Shown here one piece after another: positions 34,601-49,600 of a DNA stretch of 64,000 bases. The number at the start of each line of letters is the position of its first letter. The stretch's first letter is position 1. The stretch is from Branchiostoma floridae. Taxonomy: Eukaryota; Chordata; Leptocardii; Amphioxiformes; Branchiostomatidae. Under the pieces are notes generated by a model that searched no databases, was not told the DNA's origin, and saw only the letters and a list, made by a program, of their open reading frames with translations. The stretch covers positions 13,390,846-13,454,845 of the forward strand of contig NC_049984.1 of assembly GCF_000003815.2 (NCBI RefSeq), read 5' to 3'. A program made the translations under genes and the position numbers.

Positions 34601-37600
34601 AGACAGAGGAAATTTTTCAAACTGTTCTACAAAAATATTTCAAATAAACCACACACTCACCTATTTGAAAAGCTGCTAAGAATTCTCCACTCTTTCGATG
34701 CATGTAATTTTCAAGGTACTCTGTTTCAAAGAAGGTTTCCAGAACAACGTTCTTTACTGTTTGTCTGATCTCCTTGAACTGTGATGTGATGACTCCACTG
34801 GAAGGAAAAGAATATTAAACAAGCTGTTACAACATATGCTACTTAAGTGCAATACTCTTCAAGTCTGTCAGGTGGTGTTCATGCACAGTCCAATAGCAAG
34901 AAATTGTACGAACTGTTAATTCTGGAAAAAAGCTTCATGATAACTGACAATCTCAAATTTTCTTAAATTATGCTGTGTTATGTGCCACTAGTCACTACAA
35001 GGGTTACAACAATAACAACTTCAGCGGCATCTTTGTTCACAAAGCAATAAACAAAGGAAAATATGACTCTGCAGTTTCTCTCACCTGCCAATGAGCCCAG
35101 GTATTCTGTCAAACAGCATCTTGACAGCCAGCCAGTTGGTGACCCCTCCTGACACACTGAACAGGCCCATGGCCCGGAACACTTGCAGGAAGTTCATAGC
35201 TGCAACAACAACAAGAATAACAAAACATTCAGCACCATGGACAGGCTATCAAAAAACTTTCTGACTCATGCATTTGCACACTCTCTACAGAGTTGGCATT
35301 GGGCAACAATAGATATCATAATTTCTGACCAGAGCAGAAGTTCATTCTGCGTCTTGCAGCATGCCGTGAGTCTGACATGGAGCCTTTGTGCATTTACATG
35401 ATGGAAGTTGACAACACATTGTCCTGATATATCCATAGCCATTCCATTCTCTGTCACAATTTGCTACAAGATTCAGAATGACCTTCTGCTATCGGTCTTA
35501 ACTTCAGAATACACTATAAATCTTACAACATAGTTTATTGCGAGTTCTTTTTCCAATACATGAGTGTCTCACCATGCTTCGGAACCCTGGTATCGTTTTT
35601 GAAGACCTCCACCAGAGTGATTCCGATGATCATGGCCACCAGGCAGATCAGGTTACTGACTTCACCAACATGGAAGAAATCTCTTATCCTAAACTGTAGG
35701 TAAACAACAACAAATATTTAGTCAGACAAGTTCTGTCTCCTTGAGAACAGTGTAAAATGCCTACAAGATACTAGACTAAGTTAACAGGGCTGAGGAATAC
35801 ATGTTAGAAAACGATTTATTAATAACAAAATTTCATTACGCACAGATTGAAAATTCCATATCCCTTGCCAGTGGAAGACACAAAAAAGGCTAGTCTAGTA
35901 ACAGGAAATTTTTAACAGGAAAAGTTACTAGGCATAACTGTAACTTTTCCCATTGAGACATTACTCTAAATATCTCTCAGCCCCCACAGAGCAGTTTCAA
36001 TCATATCTATTTCTCCACCAGTTCCCTTCACGCCGGCCTGACCATTCAGTAAAGCTGCCTCTGCTGTGAGACTATCGATCACCTCAGAGTGAATTTGCCC
36101 TGCGTGAGAGCAGGCCTCTTGATAAGTGTCTCCTCTACTCCTGCCAAGTACAACTTGATACTACTTATTACGGATTAGTATACAGAATGACTTAACAACT
36201 TAGCATTCCCCCTTCTTTGGGAAGAACCTCTTGACTTCCCAATCCTCCCACGGGGGAAATACTTAACGTTGTACTGATTACATATAATGTATAGCCCAAC
36301 TCCCTGAGGGGTCCTCTAAGAGCCCATTCCTCGCATCGACTCCCAAGGGCATTCTTGTCACGGTTAACCACACTTTCCCCATGAATAGCAAATGCCATTT
36401 GCGTCAGAGCTATAAATACCTGTCGCCTCAAACATGTGTGCATTTCTGTTTCTACTTGGCATCTGTCTGTCTGGAGGAATTAGCTGCCAGGTTTGCAACC
36501 TCTATTCCTAAACGTTAAGTGGGTTATGTTTAAGAGCCCCCCAAACAACCTGTTCTATTGGTAACACATAAAATAGGAAAAATCTGAATTTATTGAAAAT
36601 CAATAACGTATAATCTTTGATTAAGGACTGGCAGATGTGACCAGAATTCTACACAGAGTGAAAAAAAGACTACAATATAAAATAGAATCAGAATAAATTA
36701 CTTTGTAAATGTTTCTTACAGATAAATGCAAATGATAAGAGGCTGGTAATAGGGATATATGATTAGTCAGCTACTATTAGTCATATTATCTACGTAGAAT
36801 GTACTGTAAAGGGATATACTGTAAAAGGCAAAATGTGGTGGTGGTGGATTTCTGTTCATCATTTCTTAATTAGAACTGTTAAAATTTTTGTTCTGTAATC
36901 TGCCAACTGTAAACTAAAACTGCAGTGAACACTCCATTTTCACCCCTATTACTGTGATGTTTTACCATGAACATTTCCCTCTTTTACAGTAATAAGCGTT
37001 GGGTTGGCAAGATATAGCAAGCTAAAATACTTATTACAATCCTAATCCTTACTACAAGTAAAGTTTCTAGCTTTCTGCAGCTGTGAGGGGCACTGATGAC
37101 GGGAGGGGACTTTATAAATATATGTGCCTGCACCTGCAAACCAAATGTGGGTCAAATGGCTGAGTGCCTATGCCAGCGGACACGAGATTGAGAGGCCACG
37201 GGTTTGCTTCCTGGCATTCTTAGACATTTTATTACAGAAAATCATCTGATGCAAATTGTGAAGAGAATACTTTCCCTGTGCAACAGAAATAAGGCTACTT
37301 CCTTGTTTAGTGTCGTAGAAGCTATACTAGTAGTAGTTTTAGTTAATTACTGCTGGTCCAGTAGTTCACCAGGATAACTTTCTACAGTGTAGGCAGTAAG
37401 ATTTAGACACAAATGGTCTGTCATGAAACATTTCCGCTTATAAAAAAAATAAGGATACTTCCATCACTTCAAATTAAGCTTCAACTTGAAAAAAAACCCA
37501 CATCTGTAGATATAGTAGCTGTCTTCATGTTTTTATACTCACACACAAATATTGTCCGATGTGCCACTGCACAAGTTGACCTTGAACCACACTATTATGA

Positions 37601-40600
37601 CCTCTGCCACTCCATTATTGAAATAACATGACTCGTTGATCGCCTCATTTTCCTGTAAATAACCGGCGTCATAAAACTTGGATCAGGTTCTGTGCTGCTA
37701 GGAATCTTGGACGTGCCATCAAGGGAAGTGTACGGTCACTGGGGTCACCTGTCCAATCGGTCAGAAGATTGGAGTCAAGCAAGTACATCCGTCACCTTAA
37801 CTATCCAATCTATTAAAAAGAGGCTTGAAGAACATGCCAGATTTGTTCTTCATTTAAGAAAATATCTGAGATGATGATGTATAGATAAGTACGTTATTGA
37901 TGGTAGCTACTGACATACAATTCAGTGTGAATCCAAGAAGAACTTCACTGACCTCATTAAACCTCTTGAAAGGCAGGGTGATCTTGTGGTTAGGGTTGTT
38001 GACCTTTGAATTTAAATGAAAGGTTTTGGATTGAAATCCCTGGCAGGCCCCAATGTTGTGCACTTTACAGCTGCTATTCCCTCACTCCACTTAGGTAAAA
38101 CCGAGTACTGTTAATGCATTTAAGTTTGCGGGGATTTACTTTTGCGGTAGTGGGAAAATGGTTTTAAGTTCGTAGTGGCGTCATAGACTGCAGTCTCATA
38201 TTATAAAGGAAAAATGTTCACGGTGGTTTTAAGTTTGCGGTGAAGTGGTCACTGCAAAAACCGCAGACATAAAACCACTGCAAACATTTCTGCATTTACA
38301 GTACCTAGTTGTGGTTAGCGCCATCCTCTCAAATGGGACATTAAAAAAAAGCTGGAGGCCTTGTTTGAGGAAAACAACACCTCCAGCATTTTAATCTTAT
38401 AGAACCCACCACATAGCAAAAAGAGTTGGGGACCTCTCAAATGTGACTGGATGAAACTTTAGAGTCTGGTCTCCAGGCTGACATCTTGAAAAGGTGACAG
38501 TCACCTGTTACGTCAATACTCTATCAATGTGGTAAATTGCAATAGATAAATTTTCACACAACTGGAAACATCATGGTGAGATGAGGTAAAAAAAGAAATG
38601 CTTTCATCAATCACAATGAGAAAATTTAGCATTGTGTTGCAATACTTTGCACACTACATTTAAACAGCATCAAAGAGGTAGACAGGTTTTATTGGTGGTT
38701 CAAGAATTTTCAAATGAATCTTATTACAAAATCGACCAGCTACAAGTAATTTAGGATCATAGTGCTCCAAAACTGAAGCCTGCTAGAACAACAGGGGCAC
38801 AAAGGATGAAGATGGTGTTTATATGTTAGTCCTCCCTATATCCACTGCTCGCACACAGCAATCACCTGTGCCAGGCCTACATGTACAGGAGATGGGATAT
38901 TGATCAAGTGACATAGAGGGCCAATCAGCTAATGCACCGGGGAAACCTATATGCCATCTGCTCCGATTAAACGTTCTGCCCTCACCATCCAAAAATGGCT
39001 CAACGGTAGGGCACGGAAGACCTACAAGAGAATTGGACCCAAGGAAAATATACTGGTAGATTTTGCACCACTTGGTGGTAAACGACCACTAGCTGGTACC
39101 TCATATCCTACACTTGGCCAATAATATCAGCCATATTCAACCATAGGAAGTGCGATTAGTGTCTCTTACTTATCTCCACCAGGAAGCCTTAACTACAGAG
39201 CTCGTGTACTTTGATGCATACTGATGAGGCAAGCAGCAAAAATCAATTCTTGTTTAGCAGCTGGCACAAATTCCGGCCCTAAAAATGTACATTAAGGTTG
39301 CTAGCACAGGTAGTACGTTAAGGTGATAGAAATGTTGGCGAATGGATTCAATAAGCAGGTGTGTGCAAAACTGTGCAGGTGGTTGGTCGTAACAAAACAA
39401 TTTGCCCCTTGGCTTTTATATTTTGTCCTATATTTTGTAAAAAAACAAGAAAACACTGAGTCTCGCCTTATGTATCCAGTTTATAGCACATGCTCAGGAC
39501 TCAAATTATATGGGTGCATAATTATGCACTTTTGTACACCCTAAACAGGATCTGCACATGTAACATTTGAGTTTGGGTGTACCCATGTACCTAGATAGGT
39601 AGATAATGGTACTATATATAGGGTTTAGTAGATAATGGTATACAGCATACTCTTACATCCAAGTATCAGAAGGAATAATAAAACCTTTCTTGATTACCTA
39701 TCAAAATGTCAAAGTTAGCTATAATTTCAGATTCACATTCTTAATAGAGGTAGTAAGGTTTGTAATTACATTTTGTTCACATTCTACATGTACATCTTAT
39801 GTTTCACACCCAAAACTTTATCTGTGCACCAAAATATCTAGATTAGGAGCACAATTTTGAGACCTGCGTGCTTGTTTATCATCAGTGTGTATTGCAACCA
39901 CTCTTTATTTCTAATCCTCAGATAATTCCCTAAATCCCTCCAATCCTTCAAATGAGATTGGTAAACCTCTTTAGTTTCTCATCCATCTTTGTATTCAATA
40001 CAATAATTAAGCAAAAGAAATTTCAGGACTGTGTTTGTCATCATCTTCTTCTTGTATCTATAGAACAAGATTTGGCTTCTTACAAGATAATTTCTTTAAA
40101 ACCAGAACAGTATGCTGGGGGTCAGGGATAGTTTTGCAGACAGCATATGATGGAAAATATATGCATGTACCTGCACAAACAGACCTCCCTGTGAATAAGT
40201 AGCCTCTTCCATTGACCCATGACCTGGACTGTCATGTTTTACCACTTCTGAAATGAATCTCCTGCTACTCTGTCAAGTCTGACCTTTGCACACATCTTCC
40301 CACTCACTTTCTGTCACTCTAATGACAGTGTATTCAAATAACCACCTAGACACACCAAAAACAAAAACTCTGTACATAAAGTCAACAAATTCTCAGCAAT
40401 CGAAGTTAGACAAGGAATCATTTTGAAGTAGCCTAGGGAACATCTGGAGAGTTCCATCCTCTGGGAGGTTAATAGTCTTTAGTGACACCATTATTTTGAA
40501 GAGAGAAATGTGAAAGAAATCGACCAGGCATGGGATGAGGGCTGCTGAAGGGACATGCCAGTCCGTCATGCTGTGCAGTGTCCACAGTAAATTAACTGTC

Positions 40601-43600
40601 TGGATAGCAAAAGGGTTCTGAGTGAACCAGATAAGTATTTTGAAACATTGATCAATTACATCAATATTCTGTAATCACATCGGTAACTACTGGCACAGGG
40701 TGTGTGCATGATATACTACATGTATTTTACCCTATGGATGAGCACAGGTATATAAAATAGCTCCTTTCTTTTAAGTAAATGATAAAGATATGGGAAATAG
40801 TAGTGTTACAGAAGAACACACTGAACAAGGAAGACAAGAAGATACATAGAGTGCGTTATGACATTTTGGGCTAGTTTTTAAGGCTGCATACAAGGAAAAC
40901 TTTGCCAAGGAAAATCCACCATCCCTTCTTCATTCTTTCAAGCCCCTGTTCCACAGGTCATGGGCTTTGAGTTTGACCATATTTGTTGATCGCTAGAGGG
41001 TTGCCCAATGTTAGAATTGTCTTGAAATCTACCCTACCATATTCAATGGGGCTCAGTGGCCTGTGGACATTGGCCAATACCTAAAAACAGTGTGAATATC
41101 GAGACAACATTTCATGTTTTACAGCCAATAATGTCATTTTGAGCTCTCAGATGTCTTGGACAATTAATGTTAATGCTTAAGAAAGAAAACAGACATGTAA
41201 GTTCCTAACTTCAACTAACAACTGATAAAAAAGATGATGATGTGATAAAATCATCAGAATCAATACATTACCAGAAAAAATCATGAGAAACAAGGAACTG
41301 CATTGACCCCGCCCTACAGGCCAAGTCGATATCATTTTGCTGTCAGACTGCAGGGACAACTAGTCCACTTTACCTGATGAAATTTGCATATGATTTTGGC
41401 TGTGGCAGCCAATAATCATTGATCACAGTTGCACCCCTAAGCAATTCTCCAGAGAAAATTGTACAACATAGCAGTCTGAAATAATCATGAGAAATTTTCT
41501 CTTTGACAGGAATTATGCCCCAGGGCTTACTCGATAACTACTACATTTTTAGCACCAAGGCCAGTCTACATAAAATGTTGGCTTTCTTGAATTGAAGCCT
41601 TTGATCTTACCACTTTTGCTGTCATGCTCAAAGGCAAAATGGAAAATATGAAATGAACATAGTTGAAAACATATCCTGTCACATCTCTCTAAATACATGT
41701 AGTCAACAGCTTCTAGATTTTTAGCACCAAGGTCAGCCCACATGAAATGATGGAATATCATGAACTTCGATCCTACCAGTTTGACTTTTATGCTCGTAAA
41801 CAAATAGAAAATTCAAATTAACACAAGAAATACAGTGTCATTTTTCTCTGAATGCTTTGCAGTCTCTAGATCTTCTGAATTACACACCTTTTCTTCCAAA
41901 TGCATGACATCCATGACATATTTCCTAAGTCTACAACCGTCAGCAATGGCATTGTATCAGGCTAGTGTGTCCTCCACATGGGTCAACTACTTAACTTTTT
42001 ATTCTTTCTGAGACAAGGATGGATATATCCTGATTCCATCCGGCGACAGGCTGTCTGTACTTTAACAGTTGACATTTATAGAGATATCACGCCATTTATT
42101 CTAATCTTTTGAAATGGGCTTTGGATGCCATATAGACAAAGCAACCCTCAATATCAAATCATTTTTTTCTTCAAAGAAATAACATCTATAAGTTTGTTGC
42201 CATATTGAGCAAGAGATATGCAGTATATACAGTATGGCAAACAGCCACATTTGTCTGAATGAGACAATGAGACCACGATTACCAGGCAGGTGCCTTAGGT
42301 GACCTTTCACCTCACCTTGCCATATAATATGCATAAGGTATTCTTCAATCCAAACAGCCTTGAATGTGCTTTTGACATTCATGAATAATTTCTCTGCAGC
42401 CATCACCAAAACATTCAGAAGAAACTCATAGAAAAAGGAGTAAGTGTTATAATAGTTTGTAGGAGCAAGGAGATGTGGGGGCTGATTGAATTAGATATAG
42501 TCTGGAGAAGGCTGAGGCAAAATTGGAAGTGACATTCATATTGATTTTACAGATTAAATTGCAGAGACAATTATTTCCTTGGCGCATACACTCCAGTGAA
42601 CACCTGTGTGGCAGCATGGTGGATTAGTATTCCTAACACTGACTCAGCTCTTCTACCTGCTGCTTGTGGATTGTTAGGCCTCAGCAAGTAAACTTTATGG
42701 ATGACATCCTCTTCAGACTGCAAAAATGGTGAGATAGGGCAAAAAAACAAGATGGGTACAAAAAAAACAGGATGGCTACATTTTCAAAATATACAACATA
42801 GATGTTGTAACAAGAATTAAAGGGACAAAACATGGTATCACATCCATCAAGGAATTCATTCCTGTTTTCAAGACATGTACTGGTGTGGTAAGACTGGTAT
42901 CACTAACAAAGTTTGTGACTACGTTCATGGCTTCCATATTGGTGCCACTTCTACAACTACTGTGAGTCCTGAATACCTTGCAAGTGTCACTTCTACAAGT
43001 ACAATCATTAGGCTCCAACACAACATATTTGCTAATTTTAGTAACTTTTAATCATGTTGGCCATCTCCATAATCTGCTTTGTTTTTTTCTAAAATCAGAC
43101 AAAAATTAAGAAGTGCAGAAATTCATGCTTACTCAAAAATCAATCATGTCAGTACACAATTTACTACTGGTATTTGTAAAACCAATTGTTACTGATAAAG
43201 TGAAATGCCTCAATTCCAAATTATCTACTGGGCTGCAAAAGCCTAACAAGAAATAAAAACAGACAAAATTGGTTCATGACCATTTGCCCTGTGATCTCCT
43301 TCTAAAGCTCCAATCATAACCGGATATATCCCAGTTTGGGGGACAGCTGAGATGCTGTCGGTTGGGGAGTGTACCACATTAGCAATAGAGAAAACCTTGG
43401 GGGCTCTGTAGGATTAGGGCAGCTATTTATAGTCCCCAAGCAGTACAGCATGTGCATTCATATAGGAGTTCAGTTTAGTGAACTCTGTCATTTGAATTGG
43501 TTGAAAGTTTATGAAGAATGAAAGACTAGGATGTCATCAGAGACCAGGACTCGCATTTGCACCAGCATAGGCAGGAAATCAGCTATATTAAATGTATGAT

Positions 43601-46600
43601 ACACAACAAGGGGAAGCATGGAAACCTGCCAGCTGTGGCTGTGAAGACACACCTTCCTGAGGAGTGATGGGAAGCAGTCAGGTGTGTGAACACCCAATAA
43701 GATGGATGGAGCCATCAGCAGCTCTCATGGTGCCTGTGTGGGTGTTGTAGGTGGTGTCTGATCCACCAATACCCTGGCATTACTCCTTCAAAACTGGACA
43801 ATCTAAATGTAAAGCTTCACATGTCCCAGTTTCTTTTGTGTGAAAACAACTATGTATATGTACCATTGAAATGCATCTCTATGGAATAAATGCCAAAAGA
43901 GCAATAGTTCAAGATGCATTCTACAATAAGCTAAGGGATAAAGCTTATCAGTTACCACAACCACAGCATTGGGTGTTAATTTTAAGGGCCTATATAAAAC
44001 ATGTACAGTCCACAATCGACAACGACTTTCATCTTCCCAAGACTTACCCAAATACAAAATATCATATCAACCATCCATAGCTTCTTAAGAGGTTATATTG
44101 ACCAAATATAGTATGCCAAATCACAAATACATGTATGCAAACAGATACATCAGAAACAATATCTTTACAGAGTTGAATTAAAAAAACTCCATTTTGAACA
44201 GCAGCTGGTACACCCCTGTGGCCTTGTCCCTTTGCTTAATGTACAATGTACAATGCACTTTGAACTATTGCTCTGTGTGCATTTATTCCACAGAGGTGCA
44301 TTTCAATGGTACATGCACACGCTAGTTTTCTCACAAAAGAAACTGGGACATTCCACCCACAGAGTCAGTCTCTAATGCCTACTTCGGCATTATTATCATC
44401 CATCAAAAGATCCTCACCTTTCAATACTTGATGGAGGAATTATCCGCTGATACTTCTTCCCATCAGCAAGGACAAACATGCGGGGCTGGAAATTCATTTG
44501 GTGAATAGCACCTAACCTACAAACTTAGTTGAAAAAAAAATTAGGTGCATGACAAAGTAATAAGGAGATTATCAGCAGGCAAAAAAAGAGAGCATTCTTG
44601 TCAAGAATTTCAGGCGAAATCTGGAAGTTATTCTGTACAGTGCTGGCACAGTTTCCAGCTTTGAAAAAGTGTGATAAAAATCTTAATTCTATAGCTAAAT
44701 TCAAAATCTAAAACAATATGGTTTTATTATTTCTTATGACTCTTTCTTATGTGTTGTGTATATTACTTTTTTTATTAGTGTACAATCATGGTGTCTTTAT
44801 GTAACCCAACACAAATATCTTGTTGGACTGGTGTAACCACTGTCAAAAACAAGGTGCGTAGCTCAAATTTTGGGTTCACAAAAGTATTTTGAGCCCTGAA
44901 ATGTGAATGCAATAGGTCAGCTACTTCAGCTACATCCATGGGTCAGCTTCTTCCTGAGATGTTCAAAGTGATTTGGCTGTTTCTTCAGATATGGAGACTC
45001 TTCTCCTGCAAGGGCACTGGTAATACTCTCATGGGGTCTCAACAGCACAACAGGGAGATCTTAAGAGCCAACGGGTGCTGCGTAATCCTTTGAAAACCAC
45101 ACTTCTTAGAAGCTAGCAGCTGACCTTGAAGGTTCTGCATGACCTTCAGACCTACATGACACCAAATTTTACAAAATGGAAAGATACTGGGGTGGCTGGG
45201 AGTCTGGCTTAGTTCTTAAGAACACAGCCTTCAAGAGAAGTTCCAAACGTAAGAATGTTAGAGGGTACAGAAAAACACATAAATTCCTTAGACCTTATTC
45301 TTATCACACATCAGCTTTCAGATACCATAAAAGTCATTTGTAGCTTACATGCTGGATTTTTTCTCCTTCCATTACTATAAAATATAGTCTGAAGGCAAAT
45401 TTGGTTCTACGGCCATCCTTTCAGCACCAAGGCCATAGCCCACCCAGGAAGCAATTTCAGGTGAAGAAAGGAGAGAGTCCATCTGTACCATCACTGTCAC
45501 TCGCGTGATTATCTGTAATGATACAGGTGAGTACTGCAGGTGATAAATTGTGCGTGTGGCATACATTCCTTCTTGCTTCCCATTCTGAGCAACCTTACAT
45601 GGCACATTTACGAAGTGCCAGCTCACATATATCCACTATCCTAAAACGTGCACCTAAACAGATCTCCCATGCAATGTCTCCCAGTAAATGTAATCCTGTA
45701 TATTTGGGTAATGATAAACTACAAATCTCTCAAACACACTGTTTTTCAAAGTGGCAGATGGTACAAACCTAATTAACGTCAGACCTACAACTTCTCCATT
45801 TTTTGTATATCCGTATCAGTTCTATTCAAGAATGACAGTCTCTGCTACATAAGTGATATCTGTAAGTTTTCTCAGTTCTATTATGAAGATTGGTTTTGCA
45901 GATCCGCTTATAACCCAGCAGATATTGTTACATGTATGTATCTTGATACTTGCAGCTGATTTCATTCACTGCAGTTTTAGAATAAAAGGCTACCCCAGTA
46001 ATTCCATCACCCCTTTAGCAAGAATGCCCTGTTGTTCTAGCAAAGGACACATGGGAAACATCATATATCTGCTGTCAATCACATGAAACGCTCCTATGAG
46101 AGCTGAGAAATATCATTAACAGGAGTGTGCTCAATTTTCCAATAACACATCCACAAAATAATCAAATCACAGCCTCCTTCTGATATTGCTGCTAGTAACA
46201 CTGGCAAGTGCTACATCCTGTCAATATGATATTGAAAAAAATACTCCCAATATCATAACTGCAAGTCTGTAATTTCGGACTCACGTATTGACCAGAAAGG
46301 GGGAAAATCAATGAGTACAGTCCCGTAGCAGACAGACCCAACTGCACATTGAATAATGCCCGGACTATGCCAACTACCATTTGCTATGGTGGCACCCTTG
46401 TGCTGGTACACATATCGATTGATATACAACAGGCCTTTCTGGCAAAGATACTTATGACAGTCTTTGCAAATAGTGGTTGTTCACGCTTCTTTAGATTTGT
46501 GCGGTAAAAAGTCGAATGATTTCCTCAGAGCTCAACAGGCGTTCTATTACTGTATTAGGAAGTTGGGAAAGATGCCAAACATGAGACTGAGAACAATTTC

Positions 46601-49600
46601 ACCTGATGCAAGGTCTAAGCCTTAAACCGATTTCTTGCTAGTGTAATACATTAGAACCACCTATAGGAGGTCAATTCCTAAGATTTTTTTTCATTACATG
46701 TACCTGCACCAGTACAAGGCTACAAACTTAGAGGATTTTGAAAATGGGTGGGACTAGTTGGCCTGTCATTGCTAGGAATGCCAATAGAATACCAAAAGTT
46801 CTACTTGCATAGTAACCCGGGGCCATACTAGTATTTACCTGCATCATTTAGGTTTTCACAAGAAACAGGTTAAAATGGTCCCAGTGGCTAAAGCCCCAAA
46901 CCAATTGTTATAGAGTGGTTAACAAATGTGATTTTTTTTCTAGACTAATTGTTATTGGATTTGTATTGAAGAAATGTTAAGTACAAAAAATTGAGTTACG
47001 CGGAATTGCAGGGTGACTTAGGCAAATAGGAGATAAACAATAACGGGCCTGGAGATTTATTGCTGACAATCCTTACTAGACACTGTATCCTTGTGGAGGC
47101 ACTTCACATGACCTTACCCAGGTGAAAAAATGGGTACCTTAACCTTTACCTTATCTACCAGTAAACAGTCTGTACTGAACATGGGTATATTCATAGAGTG
47201 CAACAATAAAGGTATAATTTACACACTAAGCAAAGGTTGAAGGCATAGGTCGTTACCTTCTTCTTATTGGAACCCGTTTTCCAGTCAGAAGATTCAAATC
47301 AGCCTCTGCTCGGAGAGTCATAAAACTACCCAGAAGTCCTGTAATGCCATAGCATGAAAGAAAGAAAACAGGAAACCCTGAAACCAGCCTCCATTTATCT
47401 GCTACCATGGAAGATTGGAAGCCTCTTGAAAGAAATCAACATTAAGTTACTAGTTGAAACTGCTTCCAATTTCGTCCCTATTTCTGTGGCTCAAGATTTA
47501 ATCGTGCAGGTTATACGTCTGGATCTCACTGCACCAATCATTTGGCCCCAACCTTAGGGTCTGCTCCCAGAGAACAACAGAATGATGATAAAATATGGAG
47601 ACTTTGGGGGTCACACTCACTGTGTGCTTTAAATTTTGTCCAGCCCACTCATTAGGTGCGGAGTAGGGCAAAACTAGAGGGCTCAGGTCCAAATTCAAAC
47701 CCTCTGAAACAGTATTTCACGCATTTTCAGAAGCAAATTTGATTCCACTGGAAGTTAGAAGCTCATATACTTAATTTTTGTTGTTGAATTTTATAAAGAT
47801 AAATTTTTGTAAAACATGATTCTCACTACTTTTTTTTTTTTTTAAGACGTAGGTGTGTCCTACTGGGGTTCAGGAATTGATATACTAGGGACTGATAGAG
47901 ACTTAATTATAAATTGAATATAATCATTTTGTTATCCACAGTGGGGAACTTTAAACAAAAATCAATTTAACTGTAGCTGCCAATCACTCCATTACAGGAT
48001 AAAGGTACCACTTTGATCATATCTGCTGCAGCAGAATAGGCATGGGGATTGCCGTGAAGCTGGCGTCACAAAGCGGAAAAATAGCTCGCTAGATGGGACT
48101 GTGAGATCAAAAGGACATTTTCAGCAACAATACACCCAATGTCATTTAAATCACTGCCTTTTTTCTAAATCAGCCGATGTTTGCATGTTACCAAGCGAAG
48201 TCAAAACTGATGGATTTTCAGGGGAAAATACGCCGAATACTCTGGCGATTGTAAACTTGGTGACCTTGTGGCAAATACCAACTTTGGCCAAAGCTAAATG
48301 TGGGTTACAGTGTGACGCTGGCTCAAGTAAGAGTTTGACAAACTGTTTGACTGCCATATAATTGTAGCCAAGTTTTTTTTTGGGGGGGGGGGGGCAGGGA
48401 TTGTTCTAAAAAGTACATGCTCAGTGTTAGAAAATACAGTACGACAAGGTGATCTATACCCAGTTGTCATATAGTATGTTGGAAACCTTCAAGTGGGCTA
48501 ATTGAACAAGCAAGATTGATAGTTTTATACATGGAACACTGGACACTGTCCAACTGGCCTGGCTAATACTGCAGGACCCAATAGTACAGTCCATTGGGAG
48601 GATAGAAAGTCTTTGATGTCCGATGACTTGCTTGAGGCTCGGGCTGGATGCAGAAGTCCACTATGCAATTCAAGAGAGGTGTAACTGAATTGTCTATGCC
48701 CTCAAAGACTAATCATGGGCACTTGGTAAAGGCCATAGTCTTTGAGGCCAGAGATGTGAATTCCACTAGTGTCTGATGGCATTAGAAAGTGGAGAGCATT
48801 CCTCTTTTTCTATGGCCTTATATTTCCCCAACCTCTGTAAGCAATATTGCATCTCAATTAGAAAGCAAAGCTGACCACGAGAGACAGTCAGTCAAGCATG
48901 TCTGCAGAGTTTCTTGAGTTTCTACAATAGCTTCTTAAAATTCTGCTCTAAGGAATCTTAAAAGAATGAAAAGAGCTCTACATTTAATAGAATCCAGAAA
49001 AACTATTCAACTAGACAGTTTTTTTCCACATAATTCTTACCAACATAAAATAGTGTAGGTGCACACATTTCAGATGAAAACTGTCCAAGCGCTGTGACCA
49101 TCCCAAGTATACCATCTTTAGCTTTCACGTCTTATAACCCTGTCTTCAAGGGTAATGGATACAAGGAAATAAGACCCGCAGTATATCACGACCACTAGCG
49201 TGACACCATTGGCTCTTTCTGATATTGAGTCACGCCGCAGAATTTGATTCCTAGTACGTCTTTCCACATCTAGCCATTGACCCTAATTTCCCTGGGTGAC
49301 ACCTACAGCATGTATCAGTCGAGAAGTGATCACTCAATAGAAGCCTGCATAAATTTCCCAAGGGCGCCACAACCTGCATTTTCTCACAGGAAATTGTAAG
49401 AGTGACTGCGTGTAGCGATTAATGGACAATATGTAGTTTATTGGCTTTGAACGTTATCGTGTGAAGTAGTCATATTCAGTTAAGAAAACTGGCAACACAG
49501 TCAATAGCTCGTGAAAAATCTCATTGTATAAAAACGAGTAGTGAGCCATGAACACAGAGGTTACGGAATACTGAAATGAGGTCAGAGTTACCAAGTACCC